From Casuarius casuarius (Eukaryota > Chordata > Aves > Casuariiformes > Casuariidae), in contig PTFA01000042.1 in the NCBI GenBank assembly GCA_003342895.1, positions 4,950,640 through 5,014,639 on the forward strand: 64,000 bases of DNA, given 5' to 3'. How positions within the stretch are numbered: position 1 is the first letter of the stretch; every line of letters begins with the position of its first letter. This document shows positions 14,760-31,639 of the stretch, piece by piece. The position numbers and the translations under genes are program-made. The notes under the pieces are model-generated. The model had not been told where the DNA came from, did not search any database, and saw only the letters and a list, made by a program, of their open reading frames with translations.

Positions 14760-16092
14760 CACCACACATAAACCCCCTTCATGAACACAGGTAATAACAG
14801 AATAAATATATATGTATACATTAACAATTCATAGAAAACACGATCACTCCAAGTGCTTCTGCCTTGGGCTAAGGTATATGGTGATATCTTCACCTCATGC
14901 TACAACGAATTTTACAAAAATATAGCAGTCAAATTCAGCACAGACCAACACCAGCAAACAAGTAATTGCTTCCCACCATGGTCTATCACAATAGTTATTT
15001 TTTTACAAGGAACTCTAAAATGTACCCATGCAATAAGCAGCCATGAAAAGATAGTTTTGTGTATGAAAGAGCAGCATATTAGTGAGAAACTTGTGTAACA
15101 GTGGATGTTTATTTTCCTGCTGATATAAACACACAAAAAATGTTTCTAGGAAAGAAGCCTGGAGAGGAAATACTGCAGCTTTGTGCATGATAAGTAAATA
15201 GAAAGAGCCAGCAGCACCACCTGGTGTTCCTTCCAAACCCCCAGAGAAGCACTTTGTCCCCACTTTCTCTGGAGAACTGCACTGCTCACCAAAGCCATAA
15301 CTGCAAGGTTTAGTTCTGTTAAATTCAAACTCCTTAGGAAATAATAAACCCACTGTGTTCCATAGGAATATATGGTCCATGATGAAAAATCTCCAGCCAG
15401 TTTATATTTAAAGAGTATTGTCAAGATATTTTGCTTTGCATGGCTACGATTATTAAATTGAAATAGGAGTCACAGTCCCAAAGCATAAAAGAAGCAAAGA
15501 GCTCCAACCCCTAGTTTCAGATGTGACTAATAAATTCTGCTTAGAGCAGGATGTATCAGTTTGGGCTTAGGCATCAGTGGACACATGGCTTTTGTCCCGT
15601 CCCCCCTTAAGTATGTGCAGAATTAGCTCATTTGCTACAACAGTGGGCTAGGTGAGTCTGTCTGCTTTTGAAACAGTCTGAGGTTTGTTTGGAAATCTCC
15701 CTATCAACCTCCTCCTATTTCTGGAACAATATTTTCCTTGTATATTAAACTAAGATTGCATTTTGCAACTTGAGATCCTACCTTTGGTGGGAAGCCCTAT
15801 TTAAAAACTAAATCAAACCTTGGGATAAAAAAAAATAAAAGCATTTTCATTGTATATTAAAAAAATATGCATTGGCATTTAAAAAGAACGGTTGGCCCTT
15901 GTGTTTAAAAATAGCTTTCTAGAAATAGATTTCGTCACAGCTCAGAGAGAAAGATATTTGATGTTCAATTCAATTTTTCTCTTGTCACATTCTCAGCAAG
16001 TCATAGCATGTAGACCTAGAGTGGGCAAATGCTCTTGGCACAAATGTGCTTCTTCACAAGCAAATAGGCTTGTTCATAAGTCATTTTGCTTC

Positions 16093-16118
16093 TTCACATA
16101 TGAATATTCATATGTGAA
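16093..16118. repeat. Perfect 26-bp palindrome
   Basis: The two 13-base arms (TTCACATATGAAT and its exact complement) meet with no spacer. It lies about 390 bp inside the donor of the first FN4 exon. A 12-base direct repeat (TGCTTCTTCACA) starts at about 16048 and again at about 16087, leading into the palindrome. Confidence 0.9.
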
Positions 16119-16504
16119 TGTTAGATCAAAACACAAGTTAGATTCAGCAAACAGGTGCAGGAATACCTGCTTCCAGCTACAACAGGCCTGTAGAGAGCTT
16201 GCAACTGGTCCTGTAAAAGGCAGCTGTGCAAATTCTTAACAACCGCGACTTTAGAGACACTCACTCTGGATTGTGGGTTTTGAAATGATTTGTAAGCCAG
16301 CACTCTGCAATAGGTGTTAAGTACTGTAGAAGTTTGATAGGTGGGAAGAAAAGAAAACAAACCTCAGTCAACCCCTTAGTCCCAGAATCCCCCTTTAAAC
16401 GGCAAGAAAAACAAGGAGAGCATTAAGCATTAAGCATCTGCAAATACACAGTTTGAGTTTTGAGAACGAATGCTGTCCTTCTGCAGTTGTGTTGTAGGAC
16501 TTAC

Positions 16505-16638
16505 TGTGGGATACGGGTGCGAGCAGAACACAGTATATTTCCGGATGATGCCATTTAACTTAAGAGGAGGGAGCCAGGACACAAAGACAGTGGAGGCTGA
16601 AGCCGCAGCTGCTTTAACACCAGCGGGAGGACCTGGAA
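16505..16638 (-). CDS. DSCAM: DSCAM exon: fibronectin type III domain 4, first part
   Basis: This 134-bp exon starts in phase 1 after TGCTTTTCCAG and ends in phase 0 before GTAAGTCC. The peptide is [37 protein letters not shown] and FCSHPYPT, giving strands A to C' of FN4. The core Trp is in VSWLPP and the C-strand Tyr in IIRKYTVF. There is an Ala-rich A-B segment and a Cys in VFCSHP, both known from DSCAM. The exon is masked by a chance open frame on the plus strand. I found it because the exons at 25150-25305 and 876-1029 cannot be joined in frame without a phase 1-to-0 exon between them; the length and both borders fit exactly. Confidence 0.96.
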
Positions 16639-19600
16639 CTGGAAAAGCAACATGGGTAACGGTTAAAGTGGACTAAAGAAGATGCCTCGTCATCCTAGTG
16701 CAATGGAGGAACAAAAAAGAAAAGACAAGCCTGCTGCTGTGGTAACCCAAGCCTCTTTGGAACAAGACAGAAAACCTGCATTAGGAGGAAGGAGATCTTT
16801 TGGAGAGGGTTTGGAGGGCTGTGCTCCCATCTGCAGCAGGGGAAAGGCTCCGCTTCAGAAGGTCCCAAAGAAGTAGCTATGACTGACTGAGATGAATGGT
16901 GCTCCCCAGTTAAACTTTTGTGAAAAATCACCCACAGCCTGTGTGCATGAAAATATGTCAGCTGTGGCCAGTGAAAATAGCCAAACAATAAATTATAAAT
17001 GTTAGACTGATTTTGAAGATGTAACATGCGCCAAATGATAATTCTCTGTATAAATAATATGCATTTGAACAGTTTAATGAACATACACAGTACAGCTGTG
17101 AATTTCATGAGCAAATGAGCTGTAGCCCCATGCAATTAGCACTGCCTGATGTGACCCAGGTATTCCTAGTAGTGTGACATGTGAGGAGACATATGGCTGC
17201 ACAGTTTCCTTCCCCCCAGCCTTGCCCTCAACAGCTCGGAGCTGTATCTGGCAGTGCAGTATATGAACACATATTTATTTCTCTAATTACAGTAGCTATT
17301 TATATAAGCTATCAAAAACTGTCATAGAAAAAGAGAGGAAAAAAAAACTCTTTAAAACCACATGGAAAAAAACTTAAGCCAGGAAATGCTAAAATCTTGG
17401 TACATGAACTTAGCTGTATCTCTTCATGCACTTGCATCTTGAGAAAGACTTTTATTACATGAGCATATGTTATTTTTCAGACACACATTATACTGTATAA
17501 TGTTGTCCAACTTCGGAGGTGTTTTTTTTACTAACGTGAAAAAACTCCTGCATGCTAGATTATCCACAAAGTATCGCAAACACTTAAGCTTGTTCTTAGA
17601 CAGAAAAGCATGGGCTAATTTCAGCATTAGACTATGCTTGTTTAAAGTTTCCTGAAGAACCAAATTTTGTCAACAGCAAAAATCTTCAGAGATAGGGTAA
17701 TTTAAAAACACATAAATAAAAATAATTTGAAAGTTATTTGCAATATTGCAGATGGAGAATATTTCTGTTATATTATTACAGTCTCCATAGGTATGCTGTA
17801 TTAAAAATGACTATGGTATTAAAGGCAAAATGAAATATTTTGATGGATTCTGTTCTGTGCAGAACTTTTGGTTCATGAGGAATTTCATGTTTTTTTCTAA
17901 TTTCAAGGAAAAACCATCAAAAATGTTAGAATTTCCAGTAAAATGATAGTTCCAGTGCTTTTGCAGCTCTCTTAACTTCCACAGAAAACTTTCATTGCTT
18001 AATACATACGGACAAACCCTTGTCCAGCAAACTGATCTTCATAGACGGATCCTTAATCTTAGTTCTACCTCATTTAAATAGGTAGATATTATGGTGGTAC
18101 AAGAATCGGCCTATAGAGAGAAGCCAGACAGTCTGGGGCCTAAACTTGCTTAGCTTTATAGCTAACTACTTCAGATGGAAAAAGCATCTACGNAGAACTT
18201 CAATTTTACATCTGTACAGATAGTACTGGAAGATGTAAGAAAACTGATAGATAAGCATCACTAAGTGCAACATTTTTGAATATGCATTTTCTATTTATAG
18301 TGTCTTGAGAAAGCTAATAAGGCATCAAGTGAGAGTGTCATGATTATAACTGCATGCAAACCCCGCCCCTTGCTGCAAAGCAGCTAATTCAGTTAGCAAG
18401 TGCTATCCAGTGAAGAGTAAATATTGATGCTTGACAGCATTCAGCTTGTTATTTATACCCAACTCATTATAAACACTATTTGTTACTGCCGCTGAACAGT
18501 GAAAGCTAGCTCTCCAGGGTAATTACTTAACTGACAGGAGGATTCCTTTACAGTTTTCTGGAAATCACTGCAAATAGATGTATGAGGTTAAAGTAATTTA
18601 TTGTTAAATTAGGGTGTTCTCTATAGGGGCAGATTCTGACGGTAATTGGTCATGGCTGTCAACTGTTGAGGGATTAACTCAGAATTCATCTAGTGTTTTC
18701 CAGTCAATGGACATATGTGGAAAATATTACTTGTCATTGGACTGCTGTATTTCTGTCCAGTATATAGACCAGCAGAGAGAGGGACTAAAATGGAAGTCAA
18801 GAAGTCATCTAGTCAAATTTCTGAATATTTTTTAATCCAAGGACCCCATGACGTTTTCGGTGGGGGGAGGCAAAATTAGGCAACATCTTTTGCAGTGCTA
18901 CCAAAATGATTCTTAATGTCCATTTACTGCTTTTCTTTTTGCTACATTGCCTTTGTTTACTGGGTTGCACATGTGGAAATGAATGTGTGTGAGGAAGTAT
19001 TTACATTTTCTTGGCAAGAATTACGCACTGTCATCTGATGTCAGACCACCACTGTCCTGTGTCCAGAGGGTAAATGCATTGGCTCAAATTCATTCCCTGG
19101 ACCAAGACAAGATTATTCTAACTTATCTCAGTATTAACTGGAACATTTATTGCTAAACATGGGTTCCTCGAATATTCTGAAGAAGCTGGGGGGACAGAGA
19201 AGGCAATGTGGTGCCTGCCTTATCTTGGCAAGGAAAGATCTCAGTCTGACCATGCTGGCACAAGATAGTTACAAAATATACGTATCTTCCACTGTCATCA
19301 CATTCCGTAGCCTTACAAGCTTCAGTTATTACATGACACCAATATCACAAGAACTGTATTGTCTTGCTGAATTCTCCAGGCATTTTACTTAGAACGCTGA
19401 TTACTACAGATCTTCATAAAGACAAATAAACATGCACTATTTCATAGAGTCTTTTTTTCCATGATCATCAGTGCTACGACAATGGTAAGAAGCTTGAGGA
19501 AAACCAAGGCTGAACACAGAGAAGCTGAGAACTGCTTCTAGCAGTCTTTGGGACTTTCTAGGGATCAGATTCGGCAAATTTAAGATCAAAGATGGCCTCA

Positions 19601-22529
19601 TTCTCCAGCTAGCAAGGCTTTAAAGGATACAGAAATAGCATGCTGGTTTCATGTAGAGGAGAACACTTTGTATTCTTGACACAGTAAATGAAATGCTAAC
19701 ACGGAGAAGGCACTGACATGACTAGTCTGGGAAATGGCATTTAGAAGTGAGGGATCATGGGGAGGAGCTCTATGAACTTCCTTGTTTCCTTTTTCATAAG
19801 CAGTGAGATTATCACCATTTTTCTTCACAGCACTGAACAGTAGGGAGGCAAATGCACTGAGTGTTGTACATTTAAAAGCGGTATCACCTATACATCAGAA
19901 AACAGAACCCTGCTCCACAACAGGTTTTCAATTCTGCACTGTACAAGACTATCCTATTGACAGGTACATTTATGAAAAACAACAGAAAATAAACCCCTGA
20001 CCATTGCCAGTGATGCCTTTGTTCATGTAAATATCCCATCCGCAATTTAGACCTATGCTAGCCATAATACATTTACAGGAAGTGTCCACCCATAATTCAC
20101 ATCAAGCTGGCCTCCTGTTAATTAGATAATTTCTACCAAATCCTGCCAGGTTCACGTGGGGAACATTTTTTCTTCTGAATCTTCTCCACTTATTTGAAAA
20201 GGTAAAATTGGAGATCCATGACAAATAAAATGTTTTAAGGGTCACCAAGGGCAATTTGCCAACATAGCATCCAGGTTTAAGCCATACAAATCTTTCAGGA
20301 CAGAAATGAACTACACAGCCATTCTTACCACTTGAAAGAGCCCAAGCAGAGCTCTACTCCAAACCTTACTGAACACACTCTTGGTTGGATTTATGCTCAT
20401 TGGTTTTAGAATAAACATAAAGCTTGGTCAGATGGTATCTGTATATCTATCCCTCTCATGCCAATCACCAGGAAGCTTGGAGTCCAGGGAGAGAAAAGAG
20501 AGGAGGAAAACCTCTCTGGATTCAGGCACAGTCTTACAATGAGACTGGGAAAGGGGGTTAGTGCTCCTGCTTCCTCCCTCCAGCTAGTCCCCTCCTGTTT
20601 CCTTGCTGCAGCTTTCCCCATGCTCTGCAAGCCTAAGGAGAGCTGGAAAATCAGCATGGCTGCGCTGAGTAGGAGAAGTCTATGAACAGCATTTTGTGTG
20701 TAAGAACGGATTTTCTAAGAAGAATCTAAAATCAGAGAGAAATACAATTTCCTGCATCATATGAGCCCCAGAAATCTCTGCCAGCTGCTAAGTAAAAGCA
20801 GACACACCAGGCCAAATCGCTGAGAGACAGAAAGCTTTCCCTGGAAGCAAGGCCCAAGCAGCTGCATCCTCAGCTAGTCAGTTCTGCCCAAGACCAGGGG
20901 CGCTGCCGCCAGCCAAGGTGCTGGGTAGTGTGTCTGGCTTGTGAGGGGAGCAGATTCATTGTCTCAATTACAGTTTTATAATATCGCATTTCCAGCACAG
21001 AAACAGAGGGGGAATACGTAAACCCCAATTGCTACCAAGTGATGCAGCTTTTGAAATTGTACTTGGAACCCAGCAAGCAAGAGAATTTGAAGAATGATTT
21101 TAATTTGTAATGATTACTAAAATGAGTCCTCAGGTAAAGAAGAGAATCAGCTTATAAGAAACTCTATGTAAAGTGGAAAGGATAGGGGACAAAAAACACA
21201 ATGAATTCTTAAAACTGAATGTTCCTGCTTCACTTACCTTTCTGCCAAAGGGACCATTGAGAGGAGCAGTTTCTTCTTCTGAAGGCTCATTGAAAACAAA
21301 AGGCTAAGCTAAAACCCTAAATGTGATCACTTTGAAAGGAAAATTCATTTTCTATTATTTGCTAGCACTGCTCCTCTTTCCTAAGCTGAACAGCAGTGGT
21401 GTCTGACCTCTGGTGTCTAAAATCAGTATCAAACATTACAAGAAATTGAAGCATCAGCTCATTTCATCCAGGCAGATTGTTTTACTCCATGGGATACTGT
21501 TTTCTTCTGTCACATTGGAGACAAAAGTTTTGCTTACTTCAGGCCTGCTAAAGAAATTTTGGGCTGTTGTCTCTGAGCTGAACACCAACAGGGACGTGAC
21601 AGGAGGCCACCATCTGCCTTTCAACGGTGATAATAGAACACGCTGCACCATTGATTTTGCAAAGAAAAGTTTCTGCTAATGCAAAAGAAACGAAAAAAAG
21701 AAGAAATCAATGGCATGGTATGGTCCCATAGTAATAATGATGTGGAGGGCTTGGCAGCCATTTAAAAATATCTCAGATTTTATAACAGGAGAGAGGAATA
21801 CCTAGTGTCATAATTTTAACTAGTGAAGCTCTGGGAGCAGGATATGAGGTATCCAGATCAAAGCTCTGTTAAGATTGTAAGTATTTGTATTCCACATGCT
21901 GGGAGGGTATTCAAACTAACTTTATAGCAGGATCTTTTAGCTGCACTGAAACTAGGTGTACTGAATTATCTTCTGTAGGACCCTCTTTTCCTTATAAGAT
22001 TACAGAAGAAATGTCTCTTCTTTCTGAGGAATGAGACACCTGTTAGATGCATACAGTTTGGCAATGTGAACACCCTTTTCCAGTCTAATGTCTATAGCCT
22101 TCAGATTTAAACCTGGGACTTTGGTTTGGGCTTATTTTTAACTGCAGCCCTTTATGTATTCCACTCCAAACCTTTAATGCCCTTAATAAAAAGTTGCGAA
22201 GCTGGTTTGAAACATGAAATCATTGTATTTTCTGGAAATAGCTTTCAGTTTAGTTTTCTGGACAAAAGATTTAACCAGTGGGACTACTGCGAGGCATCAC
22301 AAAACGTCTGGAAAAGTTAGTTGCACTGTCTCAGGGTGAGTTATTGCTGAACTGCTCTGTGGCTTCATTGCCAGGAAGATTAAAGATGACAGATGAGCCT
22401 TTGCACAGCAGCCAAACACAGTCAGAGCCTATGTGTTTCCTAGATGTCAGGGCCTGTCTGGTCTTAGAAACAGAGAGAGCAAAAGAGCCACCAAGAATTA
22501 GGGAGAAGCAAATGAGGCAGAAGTAGGTT

Positions 22530-22540
22530 GGGGGGGGGGG
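22530..22540 (+). repeat. Run of 11 G
   Basis: An unbroken G11 is followed by AGATTTGGGG. Together with nearby G runs it could form a G-quadruplex on the plus strand; on the DSCAM transcript it is C11. Confidence 0.85.
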
Positions 22541-22659
22541 AGATTTGGGGCTTTCAGTATTTCAGAACAGATGCAAATTGGAGAAAGGCTGGAGGAGATA
22601 TGAGTGCACATGTGGTAGGGGTAGGGAGCAATGAACACAGTAACCCCTCAAATAGGAAA

Positions 22660-22920
22660 CAGTGTTAGCAGCAAGTGATCCATTGATCTCCCTGTCCAGT
22701 GGCAGCAGGGTAGATGAAAACACCCAGCCCACTTTGCAGCAAAGAAGATTGCATTATGGTGGATCCTTAAACACTGGTACATATTACCTAGGGAGGCTAC
22801 AGAGTCCCCATCCCTGGATGTTTTGGAGAAAAAGTTAGCAAACATCAGCCAACAACAGCCTAGACATATCTGATTCCCTTTAGAGCAGGAAGATAGGTTT
22901 GGTCAGGTGTCAGCACTCTT
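22660..22920 (+). mobile_element. CR1 LINE 3' tail fragment, plus strand
   Basis: The stretch around 22790-22825 (CTAGGGAGGCTACAGAGTCC followed by CCATCCCTGGATGTTTTGGA) matches the familiar end of CR1 ORF2. It is followed by a worn version of the usual tail (TTAGAGCAGGAAGATAGGTT, about 22881-22900). The canonical ATTCTATGA end is not preserved. Orientation is antisense to DSCAM. Borders are approximate and the fragment has no coding potential. Confidence 0.65.
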
Positions 22921-24443
22921 TCAGGAGCAGTACACGGGTATTTTGCTGTCCCTAATGAGAGACAGATGTACTGCTGGCATGGCTTCTACCATCTGATCAA
23001 TCCCAAAACTGAAGGAACCTCACACAGAGACAAGATGTCATCTGCATCCAGGCAAGTTTCATGAGCTTACGGCTCCCTTGAAGTTTTTGACTGAGGAGGA
23101 ACCTGGACATGACATTCCCAAATAGCCCTCATGACTTCTTTGGCATGCATGCCATGAAGCACTGACCCTGGGGGTCAGGGGTAATCTCTGCAGCTCGGCT
23201 TTTGGAGGATTTCTAGGAGTGCATTCCTGATTGTTCCTGGTGATTCGGCACTGGCTGCATGCTGTGCAAAGGCTTAGACCAGCAAACACATTCTTGCCAT
23301 CATCGGAGGTGCTCTGACATTTCTGCCTTCCCGAGACTGGACTGCTCCTGAGTTCCTGGAGCAGTGTGGGACAATCTCCCTGTCTGCCTATGGTTTAACT
23401 CCCAAGTGCAAATGCTCTGGGGTGACAGCCATTGTATCCAGAGCATTCAGAGAAAAATAGCCACATTGGGATCTACATGCAAAAAGTAATTTGAAAGTGC
23501 AGCAGGTGATCTTGCAATTCTCCATTATTTTTTAGGTTTTTCTTTGAGATAAAACTACCGTAGCTCCAGGCACTGGGTGTTTCAAGAGCATCTGACTCAA
23601 GCTTCAGGTAGTCCAAAGTAGTTAAAAGACATCAGGGTAGATCTGCACGACCAGTGAATGATTCAGTGTTTAGGATACATATGTCTATGGCTGAGCTCAT
23701 TGTCCTTGGCAGCTTCAGAATGGGTGCGGTATCTTGAGACAGGTTTAGACAGAGCAATTATTGCAAGCTGATTCAGGATCTCAGTGATTTGTACTTCTAC
23801 TGAGCTCTAGAAGCAGACCTACATTCACTCACATTACTATATGCCTAAATTTCCTCACATTTCTTAGTTATAAGGCATTCATTTATTTTTTTGCTGTGAA
23901 TACAACTTTGATCAAAGTAATGGCAAGTATTAAGAACCGTTTTGAAAACATAACAAACAACAAATAGGACAATGGATAATGCGAGAAAAAAGCTTTGAAG
24001 TCCTATTCTCATTTACACTGCATTCCCTGGGCACAACTACAGCTGTGGCCAGGTGGCCTTACAACGGATGTAAATTTTAGAATGAGTCCCTTAATATTTT
24101 ATTGTGAAAAAATCATAACATTCATCAAGTCAGTTAATCCATTGAACCAACTCCCTTAGGCACTTTTGTAAATCTCATTACAAATGAAAAAATTGACAAA
24201 TATATTCATATATTCATGAGTGTCCTGTAAACTGGATGAGTAACAAAGAAAAATCCATTGATTAATTTCCTTGAAAAAATAGCATAATTCACAGGAGAAT
24301 TTACTAATCAAACATTATTCATGTAACTCCATTCCTAAGACTGTGGGAATTTTTATTTCTGCCAAGAAACTTAACTATTTAACTACTAGCATACAGATTT
24401 TCAAAAGTGTTTAGAGATTTAAAGATGCAGTTGGGCACCTTGC

Positions 24444-24487
24444 GAGACTTTTAAAGGCATCTCATGAGATTTTCAAAGGCATCTAAA
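24444..24487. repeat. Diverged 22-bp tandem within a possible old interspersed repeat
   Basis: Two units (24444-24465, 24466-24487) share GAGA-TTT-AAAGGCATCT. The wider stretch (about 24390-24560), with TTTTCAAAAG and AAACTCCCACTGAATTT, resembles old amniote non-autonomous repeats with a TTTTCAAAGGCACCTAA-like core. The family is not identified. Confidence 0.5.
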
Positions 24488-25141
24488 CAGGTTAGGGACA
24501 AAACTCCCACTGAATTTGAAATTCTGGTTCTTGAAAACTAGATCACTATGTGGCATCCTACTAAGGCAGCCTGAAGTGATTCCCACAGTTGAAGTTATAA
24601 AAAAGTGCTTATGAAACCCTTTTTTTCTTCATGTGATTGAAAGTTTCTTAAACTTTCTGCACTAGGGCTTAAATTTTCCATGCTTGGTCTGTGACCAAAG
24701 GCAAGAGATTTCTGTTGTCATTTTCTTTTTGAAGGAAGAGCTTTTTGGAGAATTCTTTTTTCACACTGAAGAAAATCTTCTTAGAAACATACAAGTTATA
24801 AAAGAGCATCCCGAAGTTCTCTCTCCTCTTTTCCCTATTTTCAATCACTTTGAAAGAATTAACCCAAAAACTCTCAAATAAGATTCTGAAGTATTTGAAA
24901 ACAAAAATGAAAAAAAGACAAACTTGACTGATCATTAGAGTTACCTACAAACTTCCAGACTAACCAGAATTAGAGTCTTGGAAACACTCAGATTATTTCA
25001 AAGCTGTGGGCACGCACTCCTCTCCATGTGCTCCTAATGTAAGGCCTTCAGACAGAAATCTCACTCTGTATGCTCATGTACAGTATTTGAAAATCTGAGA
25101 CAAACAAGGGTCTTGTGGAAGTGGGAATGGAAAATGTTTTA

Positions 25142-27128
<1,987 letters not shown>

Positions 27129-27275
27129 CTCCATCCAAGAGATTAGCCCAGTAGATAACCCTGAATCCCTGCAGAATCCCATTCAGGGCTTCTTTTGCCA
27201 ATGTTGACCAGGAAATAGAGATAGTTTCTGGTGATGTGGCAGTGGCTTGCACATTCGCTGGAGGGCAACTGGGCA
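27129..27275 (-). CDS. DSCAM: DSCAM exon: fibronectin type III domain 3, first part
   Basis: This 147-bp exon is symmetric, phase 1 to phase 1, with acceptor TCTTGTTTCAG and donor GTAAGAGAA. The peptide runs [18 protein letters not shown], then [20 protein letters not shown] and [11 protein letters not shown]. It has the Pro-rich FN linker, the core Trp in SISWST and the aromatic C strand GFRVIYW. It ends in the C'-E region, the same structural position as the internal intron of FN1 and with the same phase. The Cys in PSCPP is notable: from memory, human DSCAM has Tyr here, which would give this species an extra unpaired Cys at the FN2-FN3 junction. Confidence 0.97.
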
Positions 27276-29236
<1,961 letters not shown>

Positions 29237-30444
29237 CTAAATGGGATATGAAAGATTACACATTAAGCATATATCTCCAAAGTCAAGTAGTTCCCCTTAA
29301 AAATTTTGAAATATACAAAAATTCAACACTTTTTTCTTACTGAATGCAATTCTATTCTGGGGTAACAATTCAGAGATACTCCTTGCCACATGATGTGTTA
29401 ATTTTTATCATGATATATAAATTTAGGGCAGGTTGTTTTAATAGTGCATTCCTGTGCTAAAAGAAAAACCTTAAATGGTTCTTACACAGAAAAATCTAAT
29501 AAGGAAATATTTTTGAGATGTAATTTAGATTTATAATGTTTTGTTCTTCTTTCAGTTGAACCAAACAAAGTTGAGTTGATAAGGATATGTCTGCATTACA
29601 GGCCTACCATATACTGCTAATAGCATTCTTGCCAGAAACCCCTATCGTTCACTCCCTAAATCTTTAGTAAGGCATTTATTGATCTGTTGAAGGCAGTCAC
29701 AGTTTATTCAGCTAGATGTATTAGGAAAATTTTACACTGTGCTTTAAAATGTGGTTCTGTTCAGTGTCTAGTGTGGAGAGATGATTAGATGAGTGCTGAA
29801 GGCAATAATGAATTGAAAAGCAGAGATTTGCATACTGAATAGCTACTAAAACAAGGTGTACAATATCTAGCATTCAAAAATATGGACATTACAAAATTGG
29901 TGGCCATAATTATGTATCATAGTTCTCAGTTTCAGTACAAGATTCCCTGAGCTTTGACTTGTGGAAATCATTCAATCCTTTGTACTCTGCAATATAAAAT
30001 ATAGTCTAAATTAAAACAAAGATTGGTAACTCAGGGAGAGAGCCCATTATTGACAGAAATACCTGTTATGATTCCATCTAAACTGTACCAGACTAATTTC
30101 ACTACGTGAATCTGTTCCTGTCTATTTTTCTATGTACATGAGGTATAGCTAGTTTTCAAACACAATTTATAATCCATGGAGAAAAAGCTCTTTCCAATCC
30201 TCCAAAACAGTTTCAAATTCCAAACAGATGACCCCTAGCTCTTCTGTTTCACTGACCCATAAAAAAATCTTTGTGATACAGTTTATTGGCTAGAAGCTTT
30301 AGACCCATTAAATGGGCACAGGCAAAATTTCTGTTTTTACCATACCCTGCCAAATCTACTGAGGAACACTTTCTCAAGAAGCATACTCTTTTCTGTCACA
30401 GAATCTGTCCATTTCAGCAAGAGTTTGTCATCTACTGGACCAAA

Positions 30445-30494
30445 GCCTTACTGGAGCTAATAAAATCCAGCCTTACTGGAGCTAATAAAATCCA
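30445..30494. repeat. Perfect two-copy 25-bp tandem duplication
   Basis: The 25-base unit starting GCCTTACTGGAGCTAATAAA occurs twice with no mismatch (30445-30469, 30470-30494), which suggests a recent slippage or duplication event inside the FN2 intron. Confidence 0.95.
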
Positions 30495-31639
30495 TATGGA
30501 ATTTGCCTATCATCCACTACGAACAAATTATTGACCTGTGAAAACCAGCACCCTCTTTATATTTAAAACATATAACTGGATGGCCTGAATGACTGAATTT
30601 TCTTTTAAGATTATTTATTTTCTTTCACTCCATTGTCTTCAGAAAAGAAGGCAAAACTTGAAGCAAAAATACAATGTCAGGAACATACTGCAGGTCCTCT
30701 AGTACTAGCAAGTTTTCTGCAAGAGTAGTGCTGTCCAGTCAGATGTAGATATCTAAACTAGGATTTAGCACGCAAAAAACTTCAGATTTAGGGCTGGAAC
30801 TCCTTCTAAGGCACACTACAGGGATCAGTACTGTGTTTTTAGAATCTTTTTATTTTTGGTTCTTCTCTGAATATTTCTGCGTTTTGTAGTAAAAAAAAAA
30901 TCTTCTAAAACATGTAGGTCCTTTATTACCAAAACACTTTGGTTGTCAGTGCGTTATCTATTCTAAGCAATCCCACAGTTTAATGACCTCTGTATGATTG
31001 CCAAAGCTTGTATTTTACAGCTGCGCTGTAGGATAGAAACCGAGGGTAGAATTTTTTTGTTTGAGAGTCAGATTTCTCTATCAGAATGCAGCTATTTTAT
31101 CCCATCTGAGAAGAAAATTTCTTCATCAAATTGAAATCAATAAATATTTCAGTTGTGAACTGTTTCATTCGTTGAAGGATTTCAAATTTTGTTACTAACC
31201 ATAGCATTTTGCACAATTTATACATTTTTGTACGTGTCATCAGTGTTAATGGAAACAAGCAAAAAGACTGAACTAACATCATCTAGACATTTCAAATTGA
31301 CTAAAAGACAAACAGTTTGGACAAGGCGGCGGACAATTCAAACAGTGTTATTAGAGAGGGGAGCACTTTCAGGCAACGTTGCAAGTTGCCATCTTATTTC
31401 TAAATGAGCAAAAGTCTGGAGGCACCAGTTTAATCATTTCAGGATATCACTTCTCTCCATCAGTGCTGGATTCCACCACAGCTCAGAAAATCCTTAACAG
31501 TCTGTGCGGAGATTTCTTGTCTCAACCATCAGCGTGTGCTCTGCTGCTGATCTCAAGATCTAAAGCATTGTCTAATTAAAGGTGGCTACTGGAACACACC
31601 AGAGAGCGCGGGGGACTTTGGAGCAAAAGTCATTGTCAC

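Noticed and set aside
15015..15380. Minus-strand 121-codon open frame
   Set aside because: No similarity to any DSCAM domain, no matching phase or splice borders, and it is not needed to connect exons.
16470..16676. Plus-strand 68-codon open frame
   Set aside because: It is the antisense shadow of the FN4 exon at 16505-16638.
18290..18500. Candidate conserved regulatory element
   Set aside because: The stretch looks unique and non-repetitive, but conservation cannot be judged from one sequence. A multi-species alignment would be needed.
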